Part shown: one piece after another, positions 1 to 8,224 of the stretch
Numbering within the stretch: position 1 is the stretch's first letter
Layout: each line of letters opens with the position of its first letter
Origin: Mesorhizobium sp. M7A.F.Ca.US.006.01.1.1
GTDB lineage: Bacteria; Pseudomonadota; Alphaproteobacteria; Rhizobiales; Rhizobiaceae
Direction of reading: 5' to 3'
DNA: 32,638 nt
NCBI RefSeq assembly: GCF_003997935.1
Contig: NZ_RZQL01000046.1
Span: 1 to 32,638, forward strand
Notes under the pieces: model-generated
The model's input: only the letters and a program-made list of their open reading frames with translations
The model's database searches: none
Told to the model about the DNA's origin: nothing
Translations under genes and position numbers: made by a program

Positions 1-458
1 GCAGCTAGAACCGCCTCGAAAATGGTCTGGTCGCCGAGCGTGATCGCCAATGCCTGGCCGGGCAGCACCAACGACAGCAGCGCATGCGCGTCGGCCACCG
101 AGCGGGCATCGGCTCCAGCGGTATCGCGGTCACCGAGATCCTCTATGCCGGCCTGGAAGAACTCGTTGCCGCCTTCGCGGCGCTGGCGAAACACCTCGCC
201 CAGATAGGAATAACGGCGCGGCGTGCCGGCCTGCGAACTTATGTGATCAAGGCAGACCGGAATGGTGAATTCCGGCCGCAGGCACAGCGTCTGCCCGGTT
301 TCGCTTTCGGTGAGGAAAATCCGGCGGCGCAGATCCTCGCCGGCCATGTCGAGGAACGGGTCCGCCGGCTGCAATATGGCGACTTCGACGGCGTGCGTGT
401 TGCGGATGGCGAAGAGGTTGGTGATGTCGGTGGAGATGGCGGGGGTGCGGGAGGTCAA
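1..458 (-). CDS. hisZ: HisZ, ATP phosphoribosyltransferase regulatory subunit (partial, C-terminus beyond window)
   Basis: The reverse strand reads as a class II aminoacyl-tRNA synthetase-like protein without tRNA ligase context, lying directly downstream of hisS. About 152 residues are visible, including LCLRPEFTIPVC, RRYSYLGEVFRQRR and FFQAGIEDLGD, which match the motif 2 region of HisZ. In known systems HisZ pairs with short-form HisG to make the first enzyme of histidine biosynthesis. The start is taken as TTG at 458 because GAGG lies 8 nt upstream and no ATG is in a suitable place; the reading would begin TSRTPAIS after the initiator. The gene continues past base 1, where hisG would be expected. 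A palindromic element (538-699) separates it from hisS, so cotranscription is inferred from orientation and function. The family call is firm; the exact start is less so. Confidence 0.9.
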   Translation of the reverse strand, partial: MTSRTPAISTDITNLFAIRNTHAVEVAILQPADPFLDMAGEDLRRRIFLTESETGQTLCLRPEFTIPVCLDHISSQAGTPRRYSYLGEVFRQRREGGNEFFQAGIEDLGDRDTAGADARSVADAHALLSLVLPGQALAITLGDQTIFEAVLA

Positions 459-537
459 TTTGCTGACCTCAGTTCTACACGACCCTCTGGTTCCAAACCA
501 GAGGAGCCAGCGATCCGGGCGAAGGCCGGCGTTCCAC

Positions 538-699
538 GGCGCCCCCCTCTGCCCTGCCGGGCATCTCCCCCTCTAGTGGGGAGATCAGATGTCGGCTCGG
601 CTTTCGCCAATCTCAAAGGTTGCAAGGAGAATGCCTTCGGCCAAGCTGCCAATCTCCCCCCTAGAGGGGGAGATATCCGGCAGGACAGAGGGGGGCGCC
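538..699. repeat. Palindromic intergenic element, family A copy 1 (RIME-like)
   Basis: Two arms of 39 bp (538-576 and 661-699) are inverted copies of each other with three mismatches, separated by 84 bp. Each arm begins GGCGCCCCCCTCTG. Each half also holds a smaller hairpin of ATCTCCCC/GGGGAGAT type, for example 652-660 with 666-674. The same arms occur at 8225-8381. The element starts 14 nt after the hisS stop codon and lies between hisS and hisZ. Its size and mosaic palindromes resemble the intergenic mosaic elements described in rhizobia; the family name is from memory, not a database match. Confidence 0.85.
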
Positions 700-713
700 G
701 TAGAACGCGGCCT

Positions 714-2216
714 CTACTTGCCACGCGCCCTCTCCTCGGCCTGCGCCGCCAAAATCTTCCTCACCTCGGCGACCAGTTCGCCCTCCGCCACCGTCACCTG
801 CGCCGGGCGGGCGGCGCGCCATTCGGCGTTGTCGGTGATCTCGGCCGACATGCGCGCGCCTTCGATCAAATCCTTGATCTGGAGTTCACCCTTGGCGCGC
901 TCATCGCCGCCCTGGATGATGGCGACCGGGCAGCCGCGCCGGTCGGCATATTTGAGCTGCGCCTTCATGCCGGCGCCGCCGAGATACATTTCGGAACGGA
1001 TGCCGGCGGCGCGCAGCTCGCTCACCATCCTCTGGTAGCGGCCGAGGCTGTCGGTATCCTTGTCCATCACCAGCACGACGACCGGCGCGATCACGTCCGA
1101 GGCATCGAGCTTGCCGAGGTTCTTCAGCGCCGTCATCAGCCTGGAGACGCCGATGGAAAAGCCGGTCGCCGGCACCGGCTCGCCACGAAAGCGCGAGACC
1201 AGGCCATCATAGCGGCCGCCGCCGCCGACCGAACCGAAACGCACGATCTGGCCGTCTTCGTTGGGGATTTCGGCCAGAAGCTCGGCCTCGAAGACGGGAC
1301 CGGTGTAGTATTCGAGGCCGCGCACGACCGAGCGGTCCATGGCGATACGGTCCTCGCCATATCCTGCCGCCCTGACCAGCGCTTCAATCGTGGCCAGTTC
1401 GCCGACGCCTTCCTGGTAGATGGCGTTCGAACTGACCATGGAATCCTGGCCGGCCTGTATGGTCCTCGCGGTCGCGAGAAGAACCGCCTCGGCTTGCCCG
1501 TTGTTCAACCCGGCGCCCTTGGCGAAGTCGCCCTCGCCCTCCTTGCCGCCATCCCAGCGGCCCGGGCCAAGCAAAAGCTTAACGCCTTCCGGCCCGAGCT
1601 TGTCCAGCTTGTCGATCGCGCGCAGCACAGTCAGCCGGCGGCCGGCATTCTCCTCGCCGCCGAGGCCGATCGCCTCCAGCACGCCGTCCAGCACCTTGCG
1701 GTTGTTGACGCGGATGACGTAATCGCCGCGCTTGATGCCCAGCGCTTCCATGACGTCGGCCATCATCATGGCCATCTCGGCGTCGGCGGCCACGCCCGGC
1801 GTCCCGATCGTGTCGGCGTCGAACTGCATGAACTGGCGGAAGCGGCCGGGGCCTGGCTTCTCGTTGCGGAACACCCAGCCGGAGCGATAGCTGCGGTAAG
1901 GCTTGGGCAGGCGCTCGTAATTCTCGGCGACGAAACGGGCCGTCGGCGCGGTCAGATCGTAGCGCAGCGACAGCCACTGGTCGTCGTCATCCTGGAAGGA
2001 GAACACGCCTTCGTTCGGCCGGTCCTGGTCGGGCAGGAATTTTCCCAGCGCGTCGGTGTATTCGATCAGCGGCTGGTCGGCCGGTTCGAAACCGTAAAGC
2101 TCATAGACCGAGCGGATCGTCGCCATCATCTTCTCGACGGCGCGGATGTCCTCGGCGCTGCGGTCGGCAAAACCGCGCGGCAGTCGCGCTTTCGTCTTTT
2201 CCGATTTGTCGGCCAT
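714..2216 (-). CDS. hisS: Histidine--tRNA ligase
   Basis: This 500-residue protein charges tRNA-His with histidine in the cytoplasm. Visible class II synthetase signatures are the motif 2 region around [20 protein letters not shown], the histidine-binding region [12 protein letters not shown], the glycine-rich [16 protein letters not shown] segment and the motif 3 region [11 protein letters not shown]. The C-terminal part (VVVLVMDKD to the end) fits the anticodon-binding domain. The length agrees with the longer alphaproteobacterial form rather than the roughly 424-residue E. coli enzyme. The N-terminus reads [20 protein letters not shown], and PRGF is the usual early HisRS motif. hisZ follows on the same strand after a palindromic element. 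A 16-bp palindrome lies 33-49 nt upstream of the start codon and may be regulatory. Confidence 0.97.
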   Translation of the reverse strand: MADKSEKTKARLPRGFADRSAEDIRAVEKMMATIRSVYELYGFEPADQPLIEYTDALGKFLPDQDRPNEGVFSFQDDDDQWLSLRYDLTAPTARFVAENYERLPKPYRSYRSGWVFRNEKPGPGRFRQFMQFDADTIGTPGVAADAEMAMMMADVMEALGIKRGDYVIRVNNRKVLDGVLEAIGLGGEENAGRRLTVLRAIDKLDKLGPEGVKLLLGPGRWDGGKEGEGDFAKGAGLNNGQAEAVLLATARTIQAGQDSMVSSNAIYQEGVGELATIEALVRAAGYGEDRIAMDRSVVRGLEYYTGPVFEAELLAEIPNEDGQIVRFGSVGGGGRYDGLVSRFRGEPVPATGFSIGVSRLMTALKNLGKLDASDVIAPVVVLVMDKDTDSLGRYQRMVSELRAAGIRSEMYLGGAGMKAQLKYADRRGCPVAIIQGGDERAKGELQIKDLIEGARMSAEITDNAEWRAARPAQVTVAEGELVAEVRKILAAQAEERARGK

Positions 2217-2249
2217 GAGTGAGCATCCGGTGTTTCGTGGCGTTGCGTG

Positions 2250-2265
2250 ATAGGAAATTTCCTAT
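2250..2265. promoter_or_regulatory. Perfect 16-bp palindrome upstream of hisS
   Basis: ATAGGAAATTTCCTAT is a perfect dyad centred about 41 nt upstream of the hisS start codon. A further half-site, TTTCCTA, follows at 2279-2285. The spacing to the gene suits an operator or activator site. I do not recognise the cognate regulator, so its function is an inference from symmetry and position only. Confidence 0.45.
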
Positions 2266-2442
2266 TCGGCAGCGCGCGTTTCCTAACTGATGCAGCCGGG
2301 AGCGGCAAGGGTCGGCACCCAGCACCACGCTCGAACCTCGCTGAAACAAAACGCAGCGAAAATGAAACAATCCCGCCATGGGTGCGGCATCGTGCCGACA
2401 CAATCGCAAGAGATAAACGCGGGAAATGAGGGGTTCGCGGCC

Positions 2443-2694
2443 ATGACCAGCACAGCAAGGTGCCACGCCATCGACAGCGATGCCGAATTGCCCGCACGCC
2501 TGCGCCCGGCCGACATCCATGCTCCGAAAATGGTCAGCCAGGCTGCCGGCCCGTTCGAAGTACCCGCCGAAACCGCCAAGGGCCCATCCATGCGCGACGC
2601 GTTGATGACCGGCCTGCTGGTGATCTATCCGACCGTGGCCACGGTGGTGGCGATCGTCGCCGGCCTGGTGCTGGCCAGCGCCAACGGCACCTGA
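2443..2694 (+). CDS. Small single-pass membrane protein, unknown function
   Basis: I do not recognise this 83-residue protein. The first 50 residues are polar and rich in Ala and Pro. Residues about 53-79 form one hydrophobic segment (ALMTGLLVIYPTVATVVAIV and onward), and the protein ends ASANGT, so a C-terminal membrane anchor with a cytoplasmic N-terminus is likely. ATG at 2443 is preferred because GAGGGG lies 9 nt upstream; the same frame is open further upstream from 2290 without a comparable ribosome binding site. The gene converges on tag with only 2 nt between stop codons. Lack of a known family keeps confidence moderate. Confidence 0.6.
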   Translation: MTSTARCHAIDSDAELPARLRPADIHAPKMVSQAAGPFEVPAETAKGPSMRDALMTGLLVIYPTVATVVAIVAGLVLASANGT

Positions 2695-2696
2695 GC

Positions 2697-3335
2697 CTAT
2701 TTCGGCCGCCTAAAAGCCTTTCGCTGCTTCTCGACCTCTTTGCGGCAGACGCAGCCCTCGAGGTGATCGTTGACCAGGCCCATGGCCTGCATGAAGGCGT
2801 AGACCGTGGTCGGGCCGACAAAGCTCCAGCCGCGCTTCTTCAGCTCCTTCGAAATCTGCACCGAGACGGCCGTGGTCGGGTTGGCGCGCAGATGGGCGAG
2901 ATCGACGATTTGCGGCCGCTCGTCCTTACCGGGTTCGAACTTCCAGAACCAGGCGGCCAGTGAGCCGAATTCGTCAGCCATTTCGCGGGCGCGCTTGGCG
3001 TTGTTGATGGTCGAGACGATCTTGCCGCGATGGCGGATGATGCCGGCATTGCCGAGCAGGCGCTCGACATCCTTGTCGGTGAAGGCGGCGACCTTGTCGA
3101 ATTCGAAATTGGCGAAGGCTTCGCGAAAATTCTCCCGCTTGCGCAGAATGGTCAGCCACGACAGGCCCGACTGAAAGCCTTCCAGGCAGATCTTTTCGAA
3201 CAGCCTGCGGTCCTCGGCCACAGGCCGGCCCCATTCATGATCGTGGTAGTGCAGATAGTCGGGCAGATTGCCGTGCCAGAAGCAGCGCGCGACACCGTCG
3301 GGACCGGCGAGCAGGCCGGTTTTTTCCTTGTCCAT
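2697..3335 (-). CDS. tag: DNA-3-methyladenine glycosylase I
   Basis: This 212-residue protein excises 3-methyladenine from alkylated DNA and so starts base excision repair. It aligns by eye with E. coli Tag throughout. Motifs include YHDHEWGRP, LFEKICLEGFQSGLSW, NAGIIRHRGKI and KKRGWSFVGPTTVYAFMQA. The zinc-binding residues of E. coli Tag (C4, H17, H175, C179) correspond to C18, H31, H191 and C195, and the base-pocket residues Y16, E38 and W46 to Y30, E52 and W60. An N-terminal extension of about 14 residues precedes the first Cys. No operon partner is evident: the neighbour at 2443-2694 is convergent, and the gene upstream is divergent. Confidence 0.96.
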   Translation of the reverse strand: MDKEKTGLLAGPDGVARCFWHGNLPDYLHYHDHEWGRPVAEDRRLFEKICLEGFQSGLSWLTILRKRENFREAFANFEFDKVAAFTDKDVERLLGNAGIIRHRGKIVSTINNAKRAREMADEFGSLAAWFWKFEPGKDERPQIVDLAHLRANPTTAVSVQISKELKKRGWSFVGPTTVYAFMQAMGLVNDHLEGCVCRKEVEKQRKAFRRPK

Positions 3336-3549
3336 AAGCCAAAATCCGTTCGTTAACGCGCTTTGCGCGGCATTTACCGCGGCTTTACCAGATTCCTGAA
3401 CCCGGCGGTAACCACAGCAAAAGGTTTACCGACAGTTCTGCATTTTACGCATTCCGATTCATGTTTCGGTTGCTGCTTGCGCGCCAATGATCGCCGAACC
3501 GGGAGGACGTTTCCACCCATTTTGTATCAGACGATCAAGGTGCGTTACG

Positions 3550-4290
3550 ATGAAGACAGTTCTGTTCCCCGTGCTCGGCGCCGTGGCTGTGTTTGCCGCC
3601 GGCGTCACACCCTCAACCGCCGGCGACCGCTATGCCGACAGGCCGCCGGTGATGGTGAGCCCCGACCTTTCCGCACCCTGGGTGCTGCAGCTTGGCCATG
3701 CGCCCGGCATCGTGCGCCAGAACCGTCAGGTGGTGCAGCAGCAGCAGCGGCGCCTGCGCCCGGCACAGCCCGATCGGGTGCAGACGGCGGCGGTGCAGCC
3801 GCCGGCCAAGCGCATGGTCGCGCGTCCTCAGATCAACCCGATCTACCTGCCGCAGGAGGTCGACTATGACGGAGGCCAGAAGCCGGGCACGATCGTCATC
3901 GACACCACGCAGAATTTCCTCTTCCTGGTCGAAAAGAACGGCAAGGCGAGGCGCTATGGCGTCGGCACCGGCAAGCCAGGCTTCGAATGGTCGGGTACGC
4001 ACAAGATCACCAACAAGCGCGAGTGGCCGGACTGGCGCCCGCCGGCGCAGATGATCAAGCGCGAAGCCGCCAAGGGCCGCTATTTGCCGACCTATCTTGC
4101 CGGCGGCATGGAGAACCCGCTTGGTGCCCGCGCGCTCTACCTCGGCACGACCGAATACCGCATCCACGGCACCAACCAGCCGTGGACGATCGGCGGCGCG
4201 GTGTCCTCAGGCTGCATCCGCATGCGCAATGAAGACGTCGTCGACCTCTATGAACGGGTCAATGTCGGAACCACGGTCGAGGTGATATAA
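3550..4290 (+). CDS. L,D-transpeptidase, YkuD/ErfK family, exported
   Basis: This 246-residue protein has an N-terminal signal peptide (MKTVLFPVLGAVAVFAAG, likely cleaved near STAG). A Gln/Arg-rich linker follows (about residues 55-95), then a YkuD catalytic domain (about 110-246). The catalytic motif is RIHGTNQPWTIGG followed by SSGCIRM, giving H206, S220, G221 and nucleophile C222. Family members crosslink peptidoglycan stem peptides or attach proteins to peptidoglycan in the periplasm; which of these this one does cannot be told. ATG at 3550 is chosen over an in-frame ATG at 3487 because it begins the signal peptide and has AAGG 9 nt upstream. The 214-bp upstream region contains TTTACC three times (near 3374, 3386 and 3425), of unknown meaning. 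A terminator follows at 4385-4425. Confidence 0.93.
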   Translation: MKTVLFPVLGAVAVFAAGVTPSTAGDRYADRPPVMVSPDLSAPWVLQLGHAPGIVRQNRQVVQQQQRRLRPAQPDRVQTAAVQPPAKRMVARPQINPIYLPQEVDYDGGQKPGTIVIDTTQNFLFLVEKNGKARRYGVGTGKPGFEWSGTHKITNKREWPDWRPPAQMIKREAAKGRYLPTYLAGGMENPLGARALYLGTTEYRIHGTNQPWTIGGAVSSGCIRMRNEDVVDLYERVNVGTTVEVI

Positions 4291-4384
4291 TAGTCTTGCG
4301 AATCACTTGGCCGGCAAAGCAGTCCGCTTTCGAGGCCAGTCTAAGGACAACGGGGGACGGGCCGTATGGGGATGCGGCCGGTCA

Positions 4385-4425
4385 GGAAGGGCAGCACGGG
4401 AAACCGCGCTGCCCTTTCCGTTTTT
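4385..4425 (+). terminator. Rho-independent terminator downstream of the L,D-transpeptidase
   Basis: GGAAGGGCAGC (4385-4395) pairs with GCTGCCCTTTCC (4408-4419) with one bulged T, followed by G and TTTTT (4421-4425). It lies about 95 nt after the transpeptidase stop and before the folD-like gene on the same strand, so it should separate the two transcripts. Confidence 0.75.
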
Positions 4426-4550
4426 GAGCAGAAATCGAGGGCAGAAGGTCGCCCACGCGTCGCGCAACGGGCATAGCGGTTCGCTTTCATGCTGCCCTTT
4501 GCCGCATTCTTTTGCTATCTCGGTGGCAAGTTCCACAAAAGAGTTCACCC

Positions 4551-5471
4551 ATGCCCCTGTCCCAAGACAGCCGTTATCTCAAGGGCGGCCCGGTAGCCCA
4601 GCGCATCATCGCCGCCGTTCGCGAGGACGCAGCGATCGCCAAAGCCGAGGGTTTTCCGCCCAAGCTGATCTCGATCACCGTCGGCGACACCGATGCGGTG
4701 GACGTTTATGTGCGCAACCAGCGCGCCAAGGCTGAGCTCGCCGGCATCGATTTCGAGGAGCGGCGCTTTCCCGCCACCATCACGGCAGGCGAGTTGGAAG
4801 CGGCCATCCACGGCCTGAATGCCGATCCGCGCGTCACCGGCATCATCATCCAGCGGCCGGTCCCAGTGCATATCCCGATCAGGACACTGCAGGCGGCGGT
4901 GCATCCACTGAAGGATGTCGAAGGCATGCATCCGGCCTCGATCGGCAACATCGTCTACAACCAGCTCGATCTCGCGCCTTGCACGGCGGCCGCTTCGGTC
5001 GAACTGCTCAAGGAAACCGGCCTCGACCTCAAGGGACTGGAAGTCGTCATCGTCGGCCATTCGGAAATCGTCGGCAAGCCGATCGCCTTCCTGTTGATGA
5101 GCGAAGGCGCGACGGTGACGGTCTGCCACCACATGACGCGATCGGTCGCCGCCCATGCAAGGCGTGCCGACGCGCTGTTCGTCGCCGTCGGCAAGCCGCG
5201 GCTGATCAAGGCCGACATGGTCAAGCCGGGTGCGGCCGTTATCGACATCGGCATCAATTCCGAAATCGGCCCCGACGGCTCAAGCCGCATCGTCGGCGAC
5301 GTCGACACCGAAAGCGTGCGCGAGGTCGCTTCCTGGATCACCCCGGTGCCGGGCGGCGTCGGCCCGATCACGGTCGCCATCCTGCTGCGCAACACCATGG
5401 TCGCGCTCAGCCGCCAGCGTGCGCTTTATGAGGCGACTTACGGTACGGCCGACAGGCTCGCGGCCGAGTGA
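4551..5471 (+). CDS. FolD-family methylenetetrahydrofolate dehydrogenase, atypical active site
   Basis: This 306-residue protein has the FolD fold: N-terminal folate domain, KDVEGMHP motif, a Rossmann segment at VVIVGHSEIVGKP and the closing TPVPGGVGPITVAILL. Bifunctional FolD interconverts methylene-, methenyl- and formyl-tetrahydrofolate. Using E. coli numbering, Y50 and Q98 are kept (Y53, Q101). However, the essential cyclohydrolase Lys (K54, the YxxxK motif) is Gln (YVRNQ, Q57), and D121 of KDVDG is Glu (E124). The Arg in the usual GRSxIVG motif, linked to NADP binding, is His (H170). These changes suggest a specialised paralogue, perhaps dehydrogenase only, so I give no symbol. ATG at 4551 is preferred over an in-frame TTG at 4512. 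A palindromic element begins 16 nt after the stop. The gene stands alone behind a terminator. Confidence 0.88.
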   Translation: MPLSQDSRYLKGGPVAQRIIAAVREDAAIAKAEGFPPKLISITVGDTDAVDVYVRNQRAKAELAGIDFEERRFPATITAGELEAAIHGLNADPRVTGIIIQRPVPVHIPIRTLQAAVHPLKDVEGMHPASIGNIVYNQLDLAPCTAAASVELLKETGLDLKGLEVVIVGHSEIVGKPIAFLLMSEGATVTVCHHMTRSVAAHARRADALFVAVGKPRLIKADMVKPGAAVIDIGINSEIGPDGSSRIVGDVDTESVREVASWITPVPGGVGPITVAILLRNTMVALSRQRALYEATYGTADRLAAE

Positions 5472-5487
5472 GGTAGGGCGGCGCCAG

Positions 5488-5615
5488 CCCCCTCACCCAG
5501 CCTCCGCTTCGCTCGGCTGACCTCCCTCCGAGGGGAGAGGAGACTTTCAGCGCCGGCGCCAACCTCTTCTCCCCAACGGGGAGAAGGTGGCCGCGAAGCG
5601 GCCGGATGAGGGGGG
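5488..5615. repeat. Palindromic intergenic element, family B copy 1
   Basis: A 128-bp element runs from CCCCCTCACCC to GGATGAGGGGGG, so its ends are inverted copies. Internal hairpins include CTTCTCCCC/GGGGAGAAG and GGCCGC/GCGGCC. A closely similar copy is at 31791-31917. It sits between the convergent 3' ends of the folD-like gene (16 nt after its stop) and glcF (22 nt from its stop). No coding potential is evident and there is no transposase. Confidence 0.85.
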
Positions 5616-5637
5616 CCTCCTAGAGCCGCAACGCGAC

Positions 5638-6963
5638 CTATTCCGCGGCGATCAGGCTTTCTTCCAGAACACCCTCCGGCTTCGGTCCGCCATAGGCCCA
5701 GTCGAGCAGCTTGATCGTGTGCACCACCGGCAGCTTCGCGGCGGAAGCGATCTGCGTGATGCAGCCGATGTTGCCGGTGGCGACGACCGAAGCCCCCGTC
5801 GCCTCGATGTTTTTCACCTTGCGGTCGCGCAGTTTTGCCGAGATCTCGGACTGCAGGATGTTGTAGGTGCCGGCGGAGCCGCAGCAGAGATGCCCTTCAC
5901 GCGGTTCGCGCACGATGAAGCCGGCCTTGGCCAGCAATTCCTTCGGCTGGCGGGTGATCTTCTGGCCGTGCTGCATCGAGCAGGCCGAGTGATAGGCGAC
6001 GACCGTGCCAGGTTTGCGCGACGGTTCAGGCAGATCGAGGGTCGAGAGATATTCGGTGATGTCCTTGGCCAGTGCCGAGACACGCGCGGCCTTGTCGGCA
6101 TAGGCCGGGTCGAGCCGCAGCATGAAGCCGTAATCCTTGATCGTCGTGCCGCAGCCGGATGCTGTGATGACGATGGCATCGAGCCCGCCTTGTTCGATGG
6201 CGCGCGTCCAGGCATCGACATTCTGCCTAGCAGAGGCAAGCGCGGCCTGCTCGCGCCCCATATGATGGACCAGCGCCCCGCAGCAGCCATCGCCCGGCGG
6301 GATCACGACCTCGACACCGAGCCGCGTCAGCAGCGAAATCGTGGTGTCGTTGATGGCGGGATCGAGCACCGACTGCGCGCAGCCGGTGAGGATGGCGACG
6401 CGGCCTCTTTTGGTCCCCTGCCCGGCATGGATGCCTGGCGAGCCCATCGGCGAAGCTGCCGGGATCGACGCCGGCGCAAGCTTGAGCATCGCACTGAGCG
6501 GCTTCAGCGCCGAAACCTTGTCGAACAAGCCTATGAACGGCTTGCCCAGCTTCGCCAACTTGAGCGCGACGCGAAAGCGCGCGGGATAGGGCAGTACGAA
6601 GGCCAGCATGGCGCGGGTCAGGCGGTCGAGCAGCGGCCGCTTGTAGGTCTCCTGGATATGGGCGCGGGCATGGTCGACCAGATGCATGTAGTTGACGCCC
6701 GACGGGCAGGTGGTCATGCAGGCAAGGCACGACAGGCAGCGATCGATATGGGTGACGATCTCTTTGTCGGCCGGACGGCCGTTTTCCAGCATGTCCTTGA
6801 TCAGGTAGATGCGCCCGCGCGGTGAATCGAGCTCGTTGCCGAGCGTCACATAGGTCGGGCACGTCGCGGTGCAGAAGCCGCAATGCACGCATTTGCGCAG
6901 GATCTTTTCCGATTCCGCGACATGCGGATCGGCAAGCTGGGCAAGCGAAAAATTTGTCTGCAT
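5638..6963 (-). CDS. glcF: Glycolate oxidase iron-sulfur subunit GlcF
   Basis: This 441-residue subunit passes electrons from the GlcD/GlcE flavoproteins to the quinone pool during oxidation of glycolate to glyoxylate. Two ferredoxin-like cluster motifs are visible, CVHCGFCTATCP (C25, C28, C31, C35) and CLSCLACMTTCP (C76, C79, C82, C86). Two cysteine-rich CCG-type domains follow, with GDGCCGALVHHMG and GHLCCGSAGTY. The reading frame is open up to 7332, but that extension overlaps glcE antisense-like composition. ATG at 6963 gives MQTNFSLAQLADPHVAESEK, the normal GlcF beginning, 11 nt after the glcE stop. It is the last gene of glcD-glcE-glcF and ends near a palindromic element. Confidence 0.96.
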   Translation of the reverse strand: MQTNFSLAQLADPHVAESEKILRKCVHCGFCTATCPTYVTLGNELDSPRGRIYLIKDMLENGRPADKEIVTHIDRCLSCLACMTTCPSGVNYMHLVDHARAHIQETYKRPLLDRLTRAMLAFVLPYPARFRVALKLAKLGKPFIGLFDKVSALKPLSAMLKLAPASIPAASPMGSPGIHAGQGTKRGRVAILTGCAQSVLDPAINDTTISLLTRLGVEVVIPPGDGCCGALVHHMGREQAALASARQNVDAWTRAIEQGGLDAIVITASGCGTTIKDYGFMLRLDPAYADKAARVSALAKDITEYLSTLDLPEPSRKPGTVVAYHSACSMQHGQKITRQPKELLAKAGFIVREPREGHLCCGSAGTYNILQSEISAKLRDRKVKNIEATGASVVATGNIGCITQIASAAKLPVVHTIKLLDWAYGGPKPEGVLEESLIAAE

Positions 6964-6974
6964 CGCGTTGGATC

Positions 6975-8180
6975 CTAGGCCATGCGGCCGGGATTGAGGA
7001 TGTTCTTGGGGTCGAATTCCTGTTTCAGGCGCGCCGCCAATGCGGCAAGTGCGGGCGGCTGCGGCTCGAACACCGGCACAGCAGCACGATGCGAGGGTGC
7101 GGCGCGCACCAGCGTCGCATGGCCGCCGCCATGTTTCCTCAACAGGCCGCGCAGCAGGGCGGCTTCCGGGTCGCCCTCTTCCATGCGCAGCCACACCAGC
7201 CCGCCCTGCCAGTCGTAGTAGGCGCTGACGGCGGCCTGCATGCGCAGCGTCAGAACCATCTGGTGGCCCTCTCCCGGCGTCATCGAGACACGCCAGACCG
7301 GCTTCTCGCTGCCGTCGGCGAAGGGCCTGCAATCGCGCACATCGCGCCAGATCAGCGATGAAGCCTCGCCGGCAATCTCCCGCAGCGGCCCGGCCTTGCC
7401 GAGCAGCGTTTTCAGCGCGGCGATGCGGTAGGCGACCGACGGGCCGAAGCCCTCGACCCGCAGCAGCGTTGCCGCCTCGCTGCCGAGCATGCCGCCGGCG
7501 ACGCGCGCGGCGATCCGCTCCGGCAGGTGGGCGGCACTCGACACTTCAGCACTCGAACCGAGCGCCATGGCCATGGCGGCGGCAGCCGCATCGTCGAGCA
7601 GGCCACGGATGGCGAGCGTGACTTCGGTCTCGGCTGCCGGCAGCACCTTGAAGGTGACGTCGGTGAACACGGCCAGCGTGCCCCAGCTGTTGGCCATCAG
7701 TTTTGACATGTCATAGCCGGTGACATTCTTGACCACGCGGCCGCCCGACTTGAAGGCCTCGCCACGGCCGGACACCACATTGATGCCCAGGACATGATCG
7801 CGCGCCGCGCCTGCCTTGAGCCGGCGCGGACCGGAAAGGTTCGCGGCGAGCACGCCGCCGATCGTGCCTTTGCCCGGTTCGCCACCAAGCAGCGGACCGT
7901 AATCCATCGGCTCGAAAGCAAGTTGCTGGCCATTTTCCGCCAGCAGCTTTTCGATCTCGGCCAGCGGTGTGCCTGCCTTGGCCGACAGCACCAGTTCAGC
8001 CGGTTCATAGAGCGTGACGCCAGAGAGTTTCGACAGGTCGAGCGTGTGTTCGGTTTGCAGCGGCCGGCCGATGCCACGCTTGGAGCCGTGGCCAAGGATT
8101 TCCAGTGGCGAGCCTTCCGCCGCTGCCCAGGCGACGGTGGAGAGGACTTCGGATGGGGTGGTCGGGGTGAAGGTGGTCAT
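6975..8180 (-). CDS. glcE: Glycolate oxidase FAD-binding subunit GlcE
   Basis: This 401-residue protein is the second flavin-binding subunit of glycolate oxidase. It has the FAD-binding type 4 (VAO/PCMH) fold: GHGSKRGIG near residue 30, then GTIGGVLAANLSGPRRLKAG and GRVVKNVTGYDMSKLMANSWG, all typical of GlcE. The C-terminus ends DPKNILNPGRMA, the usual closing motif of this enzyme group. It is shorter than GlcD, as expected. It lies between glcD and glcF; the gap to glcD is 223 bp and contains a palindromic element, while the gap to glcF is 11 nt. No clear Shine-Dalgarno sequence precedes ATG 8180. Confidence 0.95.
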   Translation of the reverse strand: MTTFTPTTPSEVLSTVAWAAAEGSPLEILGHGSKRGIGRPLQTEHTLDLSKLSGVTLYEPAELVLSAKAGTPLAEIEKLLAENGQQLAFEPMDYGPLLGGEPGKGTIGGVLAANLSGPRRLKAGAARDHVLGINVVSGRGEAFKSGGRVVKNVTGYDMSKLMANSWGTLAVFTDVTFKVLPAAETEVTLAIRGLLDDAAAAAMAMALGSSAEVSSAAHLPERIAARVAGGMLGSEAATLLRVEGFGPSVAYRIAALKTLLGKAGPLREIAGEASSLIWRDVRDCRPFADGSEKPVWRVSMTPGEGHQMVLTLRMQAAVSAYYDWQGGLVWLRMEEGDPEAALLRGLLRKHGGGHATLVRAAPSHRAAVPVFEPQPPALAALAARLKQEFDPKNILNPGRMA

Positions 8181-8224
8181 GAAGAGACCGCGCCAGATGC
8201 GAGTTCGGATATGCCGAGTTCCCT

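Noticed and set aside
538..699. Palindromic element considered as an insertion sequence or a CRISPR-like repeat
   Set aside because: No transposase frame is present and there is no array of short repeats with spacers. The inverted arms fit an intergenic palindromic element instead.
84..2222. A 712-codon plus-strand open frame opposite hisS and hisZ
   Set aside because: It is a low-stop shadow of GC-rich coding sequence. Its composition has no recognisable domain, and the minus strand gives clear hisS and hisZ.
6964..7332. N-terminal extension of the glcF frame to 7332
   Set aside because: It overlaps the 3' part of glcE in another frame. ATG 6963 gives the normal GlcF N-terminus and a normal 11-nt gap.
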